A stretch of 64,000 nt of DNA. It comes from Bacteroidota bacterium (GTDB lineage: Bacteria > Bacteroidota > Bacteroidia > Chitinophagales > Chitinophagaceae). How positions within the stretch are numbered: position 1 is the stretch's first letter; each line of letters opens with the position of its first letter. Both the position numbers and the translations under genes were made by a program. The stretch lies in the NCBI GenBank assembly GCA_005798905.1, contig SYIK01000005.1:186001-250000 (forward strand), read 5' to 3'. The notes below the pieces were generated by a model, which ran no database searches, was not told the DNA's origin, and saw only the letters and a list, made by a program, of their open reading frames with translations. Below, one piece after another: positions 44,305 to 53,571 of the stretch.

Positions 44305-44697
44305 TTAATTATTTCTTTTTTGCTTATTCTCTTTCATTAAAGCAGCTACTTCTAATCCTGTATAAATCAAATAAAATACCATGCAAGAAATTAATGCCGG
44401 AATATTTACATTTTTCTTTTCCAATAAAATATAAACAAGCGCTGCTCCTGCAATGAGCAAAAGTTTTAACATAAAACTTCCATAAACCATTCTAAAAAAA
44501 GCGTGGTTATTTTTTGAATGCAATCCTCTTACACAAAGTTCAAAAGATGCAAAACAAATAGCGAAAAGTAAAATATTTCCCCACAATAAAATTTTAACTT
44601 CCATATTCCACTCAGCTAATTTTATTTTTCCAAAATAGCAAGCCAACAGAATTAAGATGTTAAAAATGAATGCCGGTAAAAAAAAACTTTTTTTCAT
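44305..44697 (-). CDS. Small membrane protein, AtpI-like (ATP synthase assembly position)
   Basis: The 130-residue protein has four predicted spans (~8-24, 36-52, 68-92, 100-120) and a basic tail (KENKQKRNN). Size, topology and its place after an AtpZ/AtpI-like gene and bactofilin match the small protein that precedes atpB in Bacteroidetes ATP synthase operons. No atpB follows. ATG at 44697 is chosen over a TTG one codon earlier. Confidence 0.65.
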   Translation of the reverse strand: MKKSFFLPAFIFNILILLACYFGKIKLAEWNMEVKILLWGNILLFAICFASFELCVRGLHSKNNHAFFRMVYGSFMLKLLLIAGAALVYILLEKKNVNIPALISCMVFYLIYTGLEVAALMKENKQKRNN

Positions 44698-44700
44698 CAA

Positions 44701-44886
44701 TTATTTAGTTGAAGTGTCTTTGAAAACTCTATAAAAAAAGACCATTAAAATAAGTAACGGTACGAGAATAACAAATATTGGATATTTCAATTTTAACCAA
44801 AAGTCTATTTTAAATCCAATATAAAAAGCTACACACAAAGCAGTGATTAAGTAGGTCGCCATTCCTGTGTAGCGTTTCAAATCCAT
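44701..44886 (-). CDS. AtpZ/AtpI-family small membrane protein
   Basis: The 61-residue protein has two hydrophobic spans (TGMATYLITALCVAFYIGF and YPIFVILVPLLILMVFFYRV) separated by the charged turn KIDFWLKLK, the standard AtpZ/AtpI form. It is thought to aid ATP synthase c-ring or magnesium handling. The start at 44886 gives a 4-bp gap to bactofilin; an ATG at 44916 would overlap it. Confidence 0.75.
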   Translation of the reverse strand: MDLKRYTGMATYLITALCVAFYIGFKIDFWLKLKYPIFVILVPLLILMVFFYRVFKDTSTK

Positions 44887-44890
44887 TTTA

Positions 44891-45301
44891 TTACCCAACT
44901 GAAGTGGCAAGTTCATTTGTATTTAGCATATCCACTACGTTTGCACCCATTTGGCATTGCCCGTTGAATGTAGCCGAGGGTTCTACTTGTAATTTTCCTG
45001 CATAAATATTTCCGTTAACAACACAATCATCGCGAAGATGCAACAGTTCTTTAACGCGAATATTTCCAGAAACCTTACCTACAACATCTGCGCTATCTCC
45101 ATTCAAATCACCTTCCACAACACCACTACTTCCAATTACAATTTTAGCCGTGCTGCTGATGTTGCCAACTAAGGTTCCATCAATTCGCAAATCACCACTG
45201 CTGCTGATGTTTCCTTTTAGTACTGTTCCAGCACCAATTAAAGTTGTTGCTGTTGTTTTTTCTTTGCTCATTTCAGTTGTTGAATTTCTACTTGTAAACA
45301 T
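44891..45301 (-). CDS. Bactofilin (polymer-forming cytoskeletal protein)
   Basis: The 136-residue protein has a short N-terminal tail and a right-handed beta-helix with repeating G-x-[IL/V] strands (GTVLKGNISSSGDLRIDGTL, then VGNISS, GVVEGDLNG and GKVSGNIRV). Bactofilins self-assemble into filaments that organise cell-wall enzymes. It follows a membrane-anchored coiled-coil protein by 12 bp. Confidence 0.93.
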   Translation of the reverse strand: MFTSRNSTTEMSKEKTTATTLIGAGTVLKGNISSSGDLRIDGTLVGNISSTAKIVIGSSGVVEGDLNGDSADVVGKVSGNIRVKELLHLRDDCVVNGNIYAGKLQVEPSATFNGQCQMGANVVDMLNTNELATSVG

Positions 45302-45313
45302 TAGATATATTTT

Positions 45314-45712
45314 TTAATTGCCAATTATTTCTTCTTGTGGTACAACAATCGAGGTTGTATCTATTTTGAATGCAACTTCACCTTTCAAAACCTTTTGCAA
45401 CCCATCAATGTACTGTGCTTGATATTGAGTTTGCAATTCTAAAGAATCTGTTCTAAATTTCAACTGTTTATATTCTCTTCCTATTTTCAATTCGTCGTAC
45501 CCCGGAATATAATACTTTAATGGAGTGAAAATAATTAAACTTACCGTAACTCCTATCAATAAAACAAAAACCATACTAAGTACAACATACACACTTAGCC
45601 GAGTCAATTTGAATGTTACCACTTCTTCGTAAGTATCATCGTTCATTACAAGTAACCGATAACGATTTCTTAATCGCTTAAATGTTGCAGCCGTATCCAA
45701 TTTCACTTTCAT
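45314..45712 (-). CDS. Single-span membrane protein upstream of bactofilin
   Basis: The 132-residue protein has a basic cytoplasmic N-terminus (FKRLRNRYRLLVMNDDTYEE), one span (~42-66) and a periplasmic coiled-coil stretch (~80-110). The N-terminal segment resembles the start of Bacteroidetes M23 peptidase-like proteins encoded beside bactofilin, but the peptidase domain is missing. It may anchor bactofilin to the envelope, by inference. Confidence 0.7.
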   Translation of the reverse strand: MKVKLDTAATFKRLRNRYRLLVMNDDTYEEVVTFKLTRLSVYVVLSMVFVLLIGVTVSLIIFTPLKYYIPGYDELKIGREYKQLKFRTDSLELQTQYQAQYIDGLQKVLKGEVAFKIDTTSIVVPQEEIIGN

Positions 45713-45796
45713 CAATTTAGAAACTTAAATATAAAGAAATCACAGCTTTATTACCCTATTTTTTGTAAAATATTACTTCCATTTGAAATAAAATAT

Positions 45797-45826
45797 TTGA
45801 TTTTCAGTTATTAAGACTTTAGTTTG
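45797..45826 (+). promoter_or_regulatory. Possible promoter of the SprE/PorW gene
   Basis: TTG near 45797-45799, about 19 bp, then TTAGTTTG (45819-45826), which fits TAnnTTTG apart from its second base. The ATG is at 45835, so the leader would be very short. Confidence 0.4.
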
Positions 45827-45834
45827 CGAGATAA

Positions 45835-48723
45835 ATGCGATACAGAAGTAACTTAATTTTCGCCTTACTGATTACAATCCTTTGTCAGATTGGGATACCC
45901 TCATTTTCGCAATTGGGATTTTCTTTCGATATTAAAAAACCAACCCAATACGATGACCGAGTTTTGGAATCGGAAAAATCGGAACAGAAAAAATTTACTT
46001 TACCGCGTCGCATTGCACAAAACACATTTACGCATTACAACTATTTTTTCAACGCAAGTAATAAACTGAATTCCGTAATTGAAAAAGCAAAATCAACACA
46101 CGAAGATGATTTTTCTCAACTTCTTTCTTTTTACAATTACAGTCTCGATGAAACTGCCGAAAACGTTTTAGAGCTCGATTCAATAATAACAAAAACTACA
46201 ACCGGAATTGTACTTCACGACCTCCGCAACGATTGGGTTGACAATATGTATTTATTAATGGGCGCTGCCTATTATTTTCGAAAACAATTCGATTCGGCTG
46301 CGCTAACTTTTCAGTTTATCAACTATGCATTTGCTGCTAAAGAAAAAGATGGTTATGCTAAACCAATTGGTGCCAATTTAAATGATAACATTCCTTTTTC
46401 AATTTCCACAAATGAAAAAAGAGGTGTTGTAAATAAAGTATTAAAAGTCCCTCCAAGTAGAAATGATGCTATTATTTGGTTGACACGCACTTTTCTTGCA
46501 GAAAATAATTTTGCAGAAGCAGCCAGCTTAATTGCAACCTTAAAAAATGATCCATTTTTTCCCAAACGACTTACTGAACAATTGGAAGAAGTACAAGCAT
46601 TTTTGTTTTATAAAAACAATATGAACGATAGTGCTGCCCTGCATCTTAGCAAAGCATTAAAAAGTGCACCCACAAAAAATGAAAGAGCAAGATGGGAATT
46701 TTTAACTGCACAACTTTATGAAAAAAGTGGCGACTACATCAATTCAAAACTTTTTTTTGAAAGAGCAATAAATAATACAACAAATCCTGTTCTTGAAATT
46801 TATGCGCGGCTTCATTCCATTCGCAGCAACAAAGCCGAAACGGAAAATTATATTGATCGCAATATTGGCGATCTTGTAAAAATGGTAAAGCTTGAAAAAT
46901 ATGCAGCTTATCGTGATATCATTTATTTCACCATTGCACAAATTGAATTGGAAAAAAATAATGTATATGAAGCAACTAATTATTTAAATAAGTCGATTGC
47001 TTTTAATACGGATAATTTGAAATTGAAAAATCAAGCATTTTTACAATTAGCTGAACTTTCATTTGCAGAAAAAGATTATACAATTTCTCGGGATAACTAT
47101 GACAGCATAAAATTGAATGACCCGAATTTAAAAACTTCTTACTCATTAATTGAACGAAAAGAAACCGTTTCTTCAATTGCAGCACAAATTGAAATTATTG
47201 AACGCCAATATAATTTATTGAAGATTGCAGCAATGCCCGAAGAGGAAAGAATTACATATATAAAAAATTTAGTAAAAGAAATTCGAAAACAACAAGGGTT
47301 GCAAGATGAGACTCCAACTTTGATCCCCATTGGCGAACCAACTTCGCAAACAGATTTATTTACTTTATCTTCCGGTAAAACTGAATGGTATTTTTATAAC
47401 AGCAGTTTGCGAACGAAAGGATTTTCAGAATTTAAAACCCGTTGGGGGAACCGCTCAAATGTTGATGGATGGAGGCGTTTAAGCAGTATTACTTCTTTTC
47501 AAAACAATATAAATTCCAATCCAATTGGATCGGAAAATATTTCTTCCACAAATACCGTTCAAGAAATTTCTTTTGATGCGTTAATGGAAACGATCCCTTT
47601 GAATGAAGCGAAACAAAAAATAACAAACGATTCAATTGCAAATGCGTTTTTTATTTTGGGCAAAAAATTAATAGAAGAAATAAGTGATTATTCGACTGCA
47701 ATATTTGCATTGGAAAATTTAAAAACTCGTTCTCCTTTTTACGAAAAAATAGATGAAGCAACCTTTCTCCTTTTTTATTGTTATAAAAAAACTGACAACC
47801 TTTCGAAAACAAATGAAATGCAAACATTTCTTCAAACAAATTTTCCAAATAGCAATTTCACTGCAATTGTTACCACCGGTAAAAATCCAATCGCAAAAAG
47901 CAGTAACAATGAAGCAACAAGACTTTACGAAAATATTTATTCGCTTTTTATTGAAGGAAATTATTCACAAGCATTTTTGGAAAAAGCAATTGCTGACAGC
48001 CTTTATGGTTCGCATTATTGGACTCCCCAACTTTTATACATCGAAGCAGTTTATTTCATCAAACAAAAACAAGATGGAAATGCGTTGAGAGCATTGGCTG
48101 AAATTATTGCGCTATTTCCCAATTCTCCATTGGCAGAAAAAGCAGCTCAACTTTCAGACATTCTTAAAAATAGAACACAAATTGAATATGAAATCAATGC
48201 AATAAAAATTCAAGAAGAAAAAAAAATAGAAACTGTTGAAACAAAAACTCCGGTAAAAAATGAATTGCCAAAAATTATTAAAACAGAACCAATTGCGCTA
48301 AAGAAAATAGATAGCCTTGCTGAAAAAATAATAACTCCGAATTTTTCTTTAGTTGAAATCGACAAAAATTCAGTGCTCATTTTATTGCACAATGTAGATC
48401 CTGTTTGGGTAACGGAAGCCAAAAATGCTTTCTTCCTTTTCAACAGAAGTAAATTTAATAGTCAACTTTTCGACTTGAGCATTATTGAAATCAACAAAGA
48501 ATACAAAGCAATCGTGATAAGTAATTTTAATAAATTAGAACTTGCTGCAGATTATGTACGCACAATAAAACCAGTAAGCCAAACACAGATTATTCCTTGG
48601 TTGAAAGCAGATAAATATAGTTACACAATTATTTCAGCTACCAATCTTGAATTATTAAAACAAAAAAAGGAACCGCTGAGTTATCAAAAATTTGCAGAAG
48701 AACAATTTTCAGGAAAATTTTAA
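45835..48723 (+). CDS. sprE: Type IX secretion/gliding TPR protein SprE/PorW-like
   Basis: The 962-residue protein has an export signal (to SFSQ, residue ~26). The conserved N-terminal block FTLPRRIAQNTFTHYNYFFN is followed by a segment containing NKLN and a LHDLRNDWVDNMYLLMGAAY stretch. Several TPR-like helical repeats follow (residues ~130-420 and ~610-760) and a C-terminal globular part. These blocks are the hallmark of SprE/PorW, which links the type IX core complex to other components. The F. johnsoniae protein is a lipoprotein; here the only early Cys (ITILCQ) is not a convincing lipobox. PorQ is encoded at 59218. Confidence 0.78.
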   Translation: MRYRSNLIFALLITILCQIGIPSFSQLGFSFDIKKPTQYDDRVLESEKSEQKKFTLPRRIAQNTFTHYNYFFNASNKLNSVIEKAKSTHEDDFSQLLSFYNYSLDETAENVLELDSIITKTTTGIVLHDLRNDWVDNMYLLMGAAYYFRKQFDSAALTFQFINYAFAAKEKDGYAKPIGANLNDNIPFSISTNEKRGVVNKVLKVPPSRNDAIIWLTRTFLAENNFAEAASLIATLKNDPFFPKRLTEQLEEVQAFLFYKNNMNDSAALHLSKALKSAPTKNERARWEFLTAQLYEKSGDYINSKLFFERAINNTTNPVLEIYARLHSIRSNKAETENYIDRNIGDLVKMVKLEKYAAYRDIIYFTIAQIELEKNNVYEATNYLNKSIAFNTDNLKLKNQAFLQLAELSFAEKDYTISRDNYDSIKLNDPNLKTSYSLIERKETVSSIAAQIEIIERQYNLLKIAAMPEEERITYIKNLVKEIRKQQGLQDETPTLIPIGEPTSQTDLFTLSSGKTEWYFYNSSLRTKGFSEFKTRWGNRSNVDGWRRLSSITSFQNNINSNPIGSENISSTNTVQEISFDALMETIPLNEAKQKITNDSIANAFFILGKKLIEEISDYSTAIFALENLKTRSPFYEKIDEATFLLFYCYKKTDNLSKTNEMQTFLQTNFPNSNFTAIVTTGKNPIAKSSNNEATRLYENIYSLFIEGNYSQAFLEKAIADSLYGSHYWTPQLLYIEAVYFIKQKQDGNALRALAEIIALFPNSPLAEKAAQLSDILKNRTQIEYEINAIKIQEEKKIETVETKTPVKNELPKIIKTEPIALKKIDSLAEKIITPNFSLVEIDKNSVLILLHNVDPVWVTEAKNAFFLFNRSKFNSQLFDLSIIEINKEYKAIVISNFNKLELAADYVRTIKPVSQTQIIPWLKADKYSYTIISATNLELLKQKKEPLSYQKFAEEQFSGKF

Positions 48724-48788
48724 GTTTTTGTTCTGTTTAAATTTCTTTTCATTCTTTAGTTTTGAAGCAAAGAATACTATTTTTATAT

Positions 48789-51236
48789 ATGCAAAAATCT
48801 AAAAACAAAAATAGCATGACAGGTCTAGTAAGATTTTGGTGGAAGTTATTTTTTTATGGTTTCATTGCATTTGTACTAATTGTACTTTTAGCTTCATTGG
48901 GTGTTTTTGGTTCGATGCCTTCTCTGAAAAAATTAGAAAACCCTTCCATCCTTTCCGCAACGGAAGTATATGCCGACGATGGAACATTGATGGGAAAATA
49001 TTATGTTGATAAAGGAAATAGAAGCAATGTAAAATATCAGGACATTTCGCAATACTTAATTGATGCGTTGGTTGCAACAGAAGATGAGCGATTTTACGAT
49101 CATTCCGGAATAGATTTTAAATCTACCATTCGCGCCATCGTATTATTGGGTAGAGAAGGTGGTGGAAGTACCATTACGCAACAATTGGCAAAAGTGCTTT
49201 TAGACCATGAAAGTAAAAACAAAGCATTTCGCGTAATTCAAAAATTGAAAGAATGGATTATTGCAATAAAACTAGAAAGAAATTTTACAAAAGATGAAAT
49301 AATTGCACTTTACTTAAATGCAGTTCCCTTTGGCGGAAATATGTACGGAATAAGAAATGCAACACTAACTTTTTTTCAAAAAGAACCAGACAGATTAAAT
49401 GTAGAAGAAGCTGCAATGCTGATAGGAATGCTAAAAGGAAATACACTTTACAATCCGCTGCGCAACCCAAAAGCATCGTTGGACAGAAGAAATGTAGTTA
49501 TCAATCAAATGGTAAAAAACGATAAAATTGATAAAACAGAAGCTGCATTATTAAAAGTTCAACCAATAAAACTTAATTATAAAAAACAAGACGAGAACAA
49601 TGGTTATGCCCCTTATTTCAGAGAAATTTTAAGAGAAGAACTAAAAACTTTATTGAAAGACATCAAAAAACCAAATGGGGATAGTTACAATCTTTACGAC
49701 GATGGATTAAAAATATACACTACCATAAATCCGAGAATGCAAGAATATGCAGAAGAAGCAATGGCGGAATGGATGCCCAACATGCAAAAAGCATTAAATG
49801 CAACCGGAAATATAAAAAACGGAAAAGTGTGGAAAGGATTTGAAAATGTGATTGAAGTTGCAATGAAACAAAGCGATCGTTGGCACGGAATGGCAGACGA
49901 AGGATTTTCGGAAGAAGAAATTCGCGAATCATTTACACAAAAAGTAAAAATGAAAGTTTTTGCTTGGAATGCAAATCGCGAAAAAGATACAGTGATGACG
50001 CCAATCGATTCCATAAAATACCACAAACAAGTCATGCAAGCTTCTTTCATGGCGATGGATCCTGTAACAGGAGAAGTAAAAGCTTGGGTTGGTGGTGTAA
50101 ATTTTAAAACTTATAAATACGATCACGTTAATTTAAAAACAAAACGTCAAGTTGGATCTTCCATTAAACCGCTTTTATATACACAAGCAATGGAGGAAAG
50201 AGGATTTTCCGAAGAAACTATTTGCACACGCGAAGCACAATTTTTTGAAGGGAAAGGTTGGGTTCCTGCTCAAAAAAATTGTGAAGGTGGAACAATAAGT
50301 ATGGCAGGTGCATTAGCCCATTCCGATAACTGTGCAAGTGCTTTTATAATGAAATCTGTTGGGCCCGAATCCTTTGCTGAATTTGTAAACAGAATTGGCA
50401 TCCCCACAAAAATTGGCCCGCATCCTTCCAATGCATTAGGTGCATGTGATCTTTCATTATACGAAATGCTTTGGGGTTATACAATGTTTGCCGGCCGTGG
50501 CTTTACAACTCGTCCTTGGTATATTTCGAGAATAGAAGACCGCAATGGAAATATTATAAAACGATTTGACTATAGTGTAAATAGAAAAGAAGCCATCAGC
50601 GAAGCAACAGCTTACCGCATGGTAAATATAATGCAAGGAACAGTAGATCGCGGAACTGCAGCAGGGCTACGTTCAAGATTAGGCGCTGCCGAAATGGGTG
50701 GCAAAACAGGTACTACAAATGAAAATAGTGATGCATGGTTTATGGGTTATACGCCGCAATTAATGGCTGGTGTTTGGGTTGGTTGCGATGATCGTTTTAT
50801 CCGACTAAACAAAAACAATGCAATGGGTTATGGCGGATATGCTGCAATGCCAATTTGGGAACGCTTTTACCAAAAAGTTTATGCTGATAAAAAATTAGGA
50901 ATTGAAAGAGATGCAAAATTTTCTAAACCATCCGAACTTTCCATGCAAATTCACAGCTCAGATTTAACGGAATTAATTGATGAGTTGCCACCACCCGGTG
51001 CTGAAGGAGAAGATCAGGGTGCAGGGAATGAATCTGATTTTAATGTCTTGAAAAACACGGAATATATTGGTCCGGAAAGTAAACCAATTAAAGAAGATGA
51101 CACGCAATCAACAGTTAAAAAAGATACGATTTCAAACCTGGTTTCAACCACTCCAAAAATTGGTTCTCCAATAATTTCAAACGATAAAGAAAAAAAGAAA
51201 GGACTGAAGAATTTGTTTAATAAAAAAAAGAATTAA
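48789..51236 (+). CDS. Bifunctional penicillin-binding protein 1A
   Basis: The 815-residue protein has a membrane anchor (~15-45) and a GT51 glycosyltransferase domain (~65-240: EDERFYDHSGIDF, GGSTITQQLAK). The transpeptidase domain carries Ser-x-x-Lys in GSSIKPLLY, SDN, and KTGT (GGKTGTTNENSDAWF). A charged low-complexity tail with KKKK runs ends it. It polymerises and cross-links peptidoglycan. ATG at 48789 is preferred over a TTG nine codons earlier. The catalytic residues are intact. Confidence 0.95.
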   Translation: MQKSKNKNSMTGLVRFWWKLFFYGFIAFVLIVLLASLGVFGSMPSLKKLENPSILSATEVYADDGTLMGKYYVDKGNRSNVKYQDISQYLIDALVATEDERFYDHSGIDFKSTIRAIVLLGREGGGSTITQQLAKVLLDHESKNKAFRVIQKLKEWIIAIKLERNFTKDEIIALYLNAVPFGGNMYGIRNATLTFFQKEPDRLNVEEAAMLIGMLKGNTLYNPLRNPKASLDRRNVVINQMVKNDKIDKTEAALLKVQPIKLNYKKQDENNGYAPYFREILREELKTLLKDIKKPNGDSYNLYDDGLKIYTTINPRMQEYAEEAMAEWMPNMQKALNATGNIKNGKVWKGFENVIEVAMKQSDRWHGMADEGFSEEEIRESFTQKVKMKVFAWNANREKDTVMTPIDSIKYHKQVMQASFMAMDPVTGEVKAWVGGVNFKTYKYDHVNLKTKRQVGSSIKPLLYTQAMEERGFSEETICTREAQFFEGKGWVPAQKNCEGGTISMAGALAHSDNCASAFIMKSVGPESFAEFVNRIGIPTKIGPHPSNALGACDLSLYEMLWGYTMFAGRGFTTRPWYISRIEDRNGNIIKRFDYSVNRKEAISEATAYRMVNIMQGTVDRGTAAGLRSRLGAAEMGGKTGTTNENSDAWFMGYTPQLMAGVWVGCDDRFIRLNKNNAMGYGGYAAMPIWERFYQKVYADKKLGIERDAKFSKPSELSMQIHSSDLTELIDELPPPGAEGEDQGAGNESDFNVLKNTEYIGPESKPIKEDDTQSTVKKDTISNLVSTTPKIGSPIISNDKEKKKGLKNLFNKKKN

Positions 51237-51258
51237 TTTAATTCTTAAAAGTAAAATA

Positions 51259-51456
51259 ATGTTCAACGATACTACAACTGAAGAAATAAATAAGTTGATG
51301 GAGGAAGCATGGAATGCTTTTCATGTTTATCGTAAAATGAGTTTGAAAAGTCGCGCCAATCTTATGCGTACAATTGGAGAAGAGATTGAAAATTGTAGAG
51401 ATATCTTAATAAAAACAGCAATGCTGGAAACAAATTTACCGGAAGTAAGATTGTGA
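51259..51456 (+). pseudogene. Truncated aldehyde dehydrogenase (alpha-ketoglutaric semialdehyde dehydrogenase-like) N-terminal fragment
   Basis: The 65 codons encode only an early part of an aldehyde dehydrogenase: KLMEEAWNAFHVYRKMSLKS, then RANLMRTIGEEIE and TAMLETNLPEVRL. This pattern matches the first helices of 2,5-dioxovalerate/alpha-KG-semialdehyde dehydrogenases (ETGLPEARL in full-length relatives). NAD-binding and catalytic domains (~450 residues) are missing. The TGA overlaps the GTG of the Lrp gene, so a deletion seems to have fused the remnant directly to it. Confidence 0.7.
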
Positions 51457-51929
51457 ATGTATTAAATAATGAGTTAGACTATAAAATTTTGAAATTGCTT
51501 CAAAAAGATGGAAGGATGTCTTTTACAGAAATTTCGAAAGAAATAGATGTTGCAGTAAGCACTATCCGACTTCGGTATATGAATTTAATTGAAGATGGAA
51601 CACTAAGAATAATTGGCCGCGCCGAACCCAATAAAAGAGGCTTCAATGCGTATGCAAGTGTTTTAATTTCTGTAAAACCAAAAGCACATATGAATGCCAT
51701 TTTAAAAACTTTAAAATATTTGCCCGAAATTAGTTTTCTGGCATTAGTTTCCGGCGATTTTGATATCGAAGCAAATGTAATGTGTAGAGATATGAATCAT
51801 TTGAATAAATTATTGTCGGAAAAAATTCATGTTTTGGAGGGAGTGTTTGATACCAAAACAAATATGTGTATGCAAATTTATAAATTTGCGCAACCCGATT
51901 TGGAATTAGCAAAATCATCAACTGAATAA
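51453..51929 (+). CDS. Lrp/AsnC-family transcriptional regulator
   Basis: The 158-residue protein starts at a GTG and has the AsnC-type HTH (LDYKILKLLQKDGRMSFTEI, then VAVSTIRLRYMNL, to ~50) and a RAM ligand-binding domain (~65-150). Regulators of this group beside aminotransferase and semialdehyde dehydrogenase genes usually control GABA or beta-alanine use. It sits 1 bp before the aminotransferase gene, in one operon. Confidence 0.9.
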   Translation: MNVLNNELDYKILKLLQKDGRMSFTEISKEIDVAVSTIRLRYMNLIEDGTLRIIGRAEPNKRGFNAYASVLISVKPKAHMNAILKTLKYLPEISFLALVSGDFDIEANVMCRDMNHLNKLLSEKIHVLEGVFDTKTNMCMQIYKFAQPDLELAKSSTE

Positions 51930-51930
51930 T

Positions 51931-53235
51931 ATGAATAAAACGGAAAGTTTATATGAAAGAAGAAAAAAGAGTGTTCCAAATGCATTAGGAATTATTTGTT
52001 CTTCAAGTATTCAATCTGCCAAAGGTGCCATTATCATTGACGCTGACGGAAGAGAATTGATTGATTTTGCAGGTGGAATTGGCGTGAATAATGCTGGCCA
52101 TGGCGTAAATGAAATAATTACAGCAATACAACAGCAAGCAGAAAAATTTATACATGCTTCTTTTAATGTCTCCATTTATGAAGCGTATTTAGATTTAACC
52201 GAAAAATTGTGTTCATTACTTCCACATGGGAATGCAACGAAAACAATGCTTACTTTATCTGGTGCAGAATCAGTTGAAAATGCAATTAAAATTGCAAAAG
52301 CAGTAACTGGAAAACCAGGAATCATATGTTACAGTGGTGCATTTCATGGTAGATCAATGATGGCATTGACTTTAACTTCCAATACAAGATACAAAGAAGG
52401 TGTAGGACCTTATGCTCCAGAAGTGTATCGATTGGAATTTCCCTATTATGGTCCGAAAGAAAAAAAACTATTTAAGAATGAAGAAGACTTTGCAGCATTT
52501 CATATTAATAAATTAAATATTTTTTTTAGTACCTATGTTTCTGCTTCACAAATTGCAGCAGTAATAATGGAACTCGTACAAGGAGAAGGGGGGTTTACTG
52601 TTGCATCTAAAATTTATGTAACAGAATTAAGAAAAATATGCACAGAAAAAAATATTTTATTGATTTTAGATGAAGTGCAAACGGGATTTGGTCGAACAGG
52701 AAAATGGGCTGCATTTGAACATTATTACATTACCCCCGATTTATCAACTTGGGCAAAATCAATGGGTGGAGGAATGCCAATTGGAGCTGTTATTGGGAGG
52801 CAAGAAATTATGGATGCGGTAAAACCCGGATTAATTGGAGGTACCTATTTGGGAAATGCATTGTGTTGTGTTGCCTCTTTGGCAAGCATAAATTATATGC
52901 AAAAAAATAATATAAATGCGGCAGCTGAAATAGTTGGAAAAATAGTGCTCGAAAAATTTATGCAATTGCAAAAATTATATCCCAATAATATCAGTGATGT
53001 TCGAGGGCTTGGTGCCATGTTGGCAATTGAATTTGTAAAACCAAACACCAACGAAGCTGATAGTGAAACTGCTAAAGCAATTGTAAATAAGTGTTTCGTA
53101 AATGGATTAATAACCATCACTTCCGGGACAAGTGGAAATTGTATTCGAATTTTGAGTCCTTTGTTTATTGAAAACGAAATTTTACAAAAGGGGCTTTCAA
53201 TTTTAGAAAAATCAATTCAAGAAATAATACAATGA
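51931..53235 (+). CDS. gabT: Class III aminotransferase, 4-aminobutyrate aminotransferase-like
   Basis: The 434-residue PLP enzyme has the GabT layout: GGIGVNNAGHG near the N-terminus, SGAESVENAIKIAKA, the YSGAFHGRSMMALTLT phosphate site, DEVQTGFGRTGKWAAFEH, and the Lys Schiff base in STWAKSMGGGMPIG (~275). It would convert GABA or another omega-amino acid to the semialdehyde. The dehydrogenase that should follow is broken (next entry). It appears intact. Substrate is inferred from family. Confidence 0.88.
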   Translation: MNKTESLYERRKKSVPNALGIICSSSIQSAKGAIIIDADGRELIDFAGGIGVNNAGHGVNEIITAIQQQAEKFIHASFNVSIYEAYLDLTEKLCSLLPHGNATKTMLTLSGAESVENAIKIAKAVTGKPGIICYSGAFHGRSMMALTLTSNTRYKEGVGPYAPEVYRLEFPYYGPKEKKLFKNEEDFAAFHINKLNIFFSTYVSASQIAAVIMELVQGEGGFTVASKIYVTELRKICTEKNILLILDEVQTGFGRTGKWAAFEHYYITPDLSTWAKSMGGGMPIGAVIGRQEIMDAVKPGLIGGTYLGNALCCVASLASINYMQKNNINAAAEIVGKIVLEKFMQLQKLYPNNISDVRGLGAMLAIEFVKPNTNEADSETAKAIVNKCFVNGLITITSGTSGNCIRILSPLFIENEILQKGLSILEKSIQEIIQ

Positions 53236-53457
53236 GAAAATTATATATCAATGGCAATGGTGCGATGCAATTGAATCAGCAACTTGGGATTTGCAAAATC
53301 CTGCAACCGAAAAAATCATTGATAAAGTTCCGTTTGTAAATGATTTCGATTGTAAACTTGCCATCGAAGCAGCCAATGCTGTTTTAAACCATGGAAAAAT
53401 ACAACCCCCTATTATAGAGCTGAAATTTTAAAAAAGATAGCCAATTGGACTTCCTAA
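53232..53457 (+). pseudogene. gabD: Frameshifted, truncated succinate-semialdehyde dehydrogenase
   Basis: Starting with the ATGA overlap to gabT, the sequence first reads MRKLYINGN. After a one-base loss it continues in another frame as ATWDLQNPATEKIIDKV and DCKLAIEAANAVLNHGK. A second shift gives PYYRAEILKKIANWT before a stop. These are the N-terminal blocks of GabD-type aldehyde dehydrogenases. The remaining ~400 codons are absent; the 44-bp repeat begins exactly at the break. Confidence 0.8.
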
Positions 53458-53488
53458 ATAAAACTAGAGAGTAAGTTAAACATATTTT
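53445..53488 (+). repeat. 44-bp dispersed repeat, copy 2
   Basis: The sequence beginning TTGGACTTCCTAAATAAAAC is 40/44 identical to 13580-13623 in the same orientation. It covers the last codons of the broken gabD remnant and marks the truncation point. Confidence 0.6.
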
Positions 53489-53530
53489 TACTGTAATTCC
53501 TTTTCTGGTGGGCAATTCAGCCGAAAATAA

Positions 53531-53558
53531 AAAAGCCAATTCTACAACGAATTGGCTA
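53531..53558 (-). terminator. Terminator of tRNA-Leu(GAG)
   Basis: On the minus strand GCCAATTC-GTTGTA-GAATTGGC is a perfect 8-bp stem with T6 after it, 13 bp beyond the tRNA 3' end. Confidence 0.85.
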
Positions 53559-53571
53559 AAATCCTACAAAG

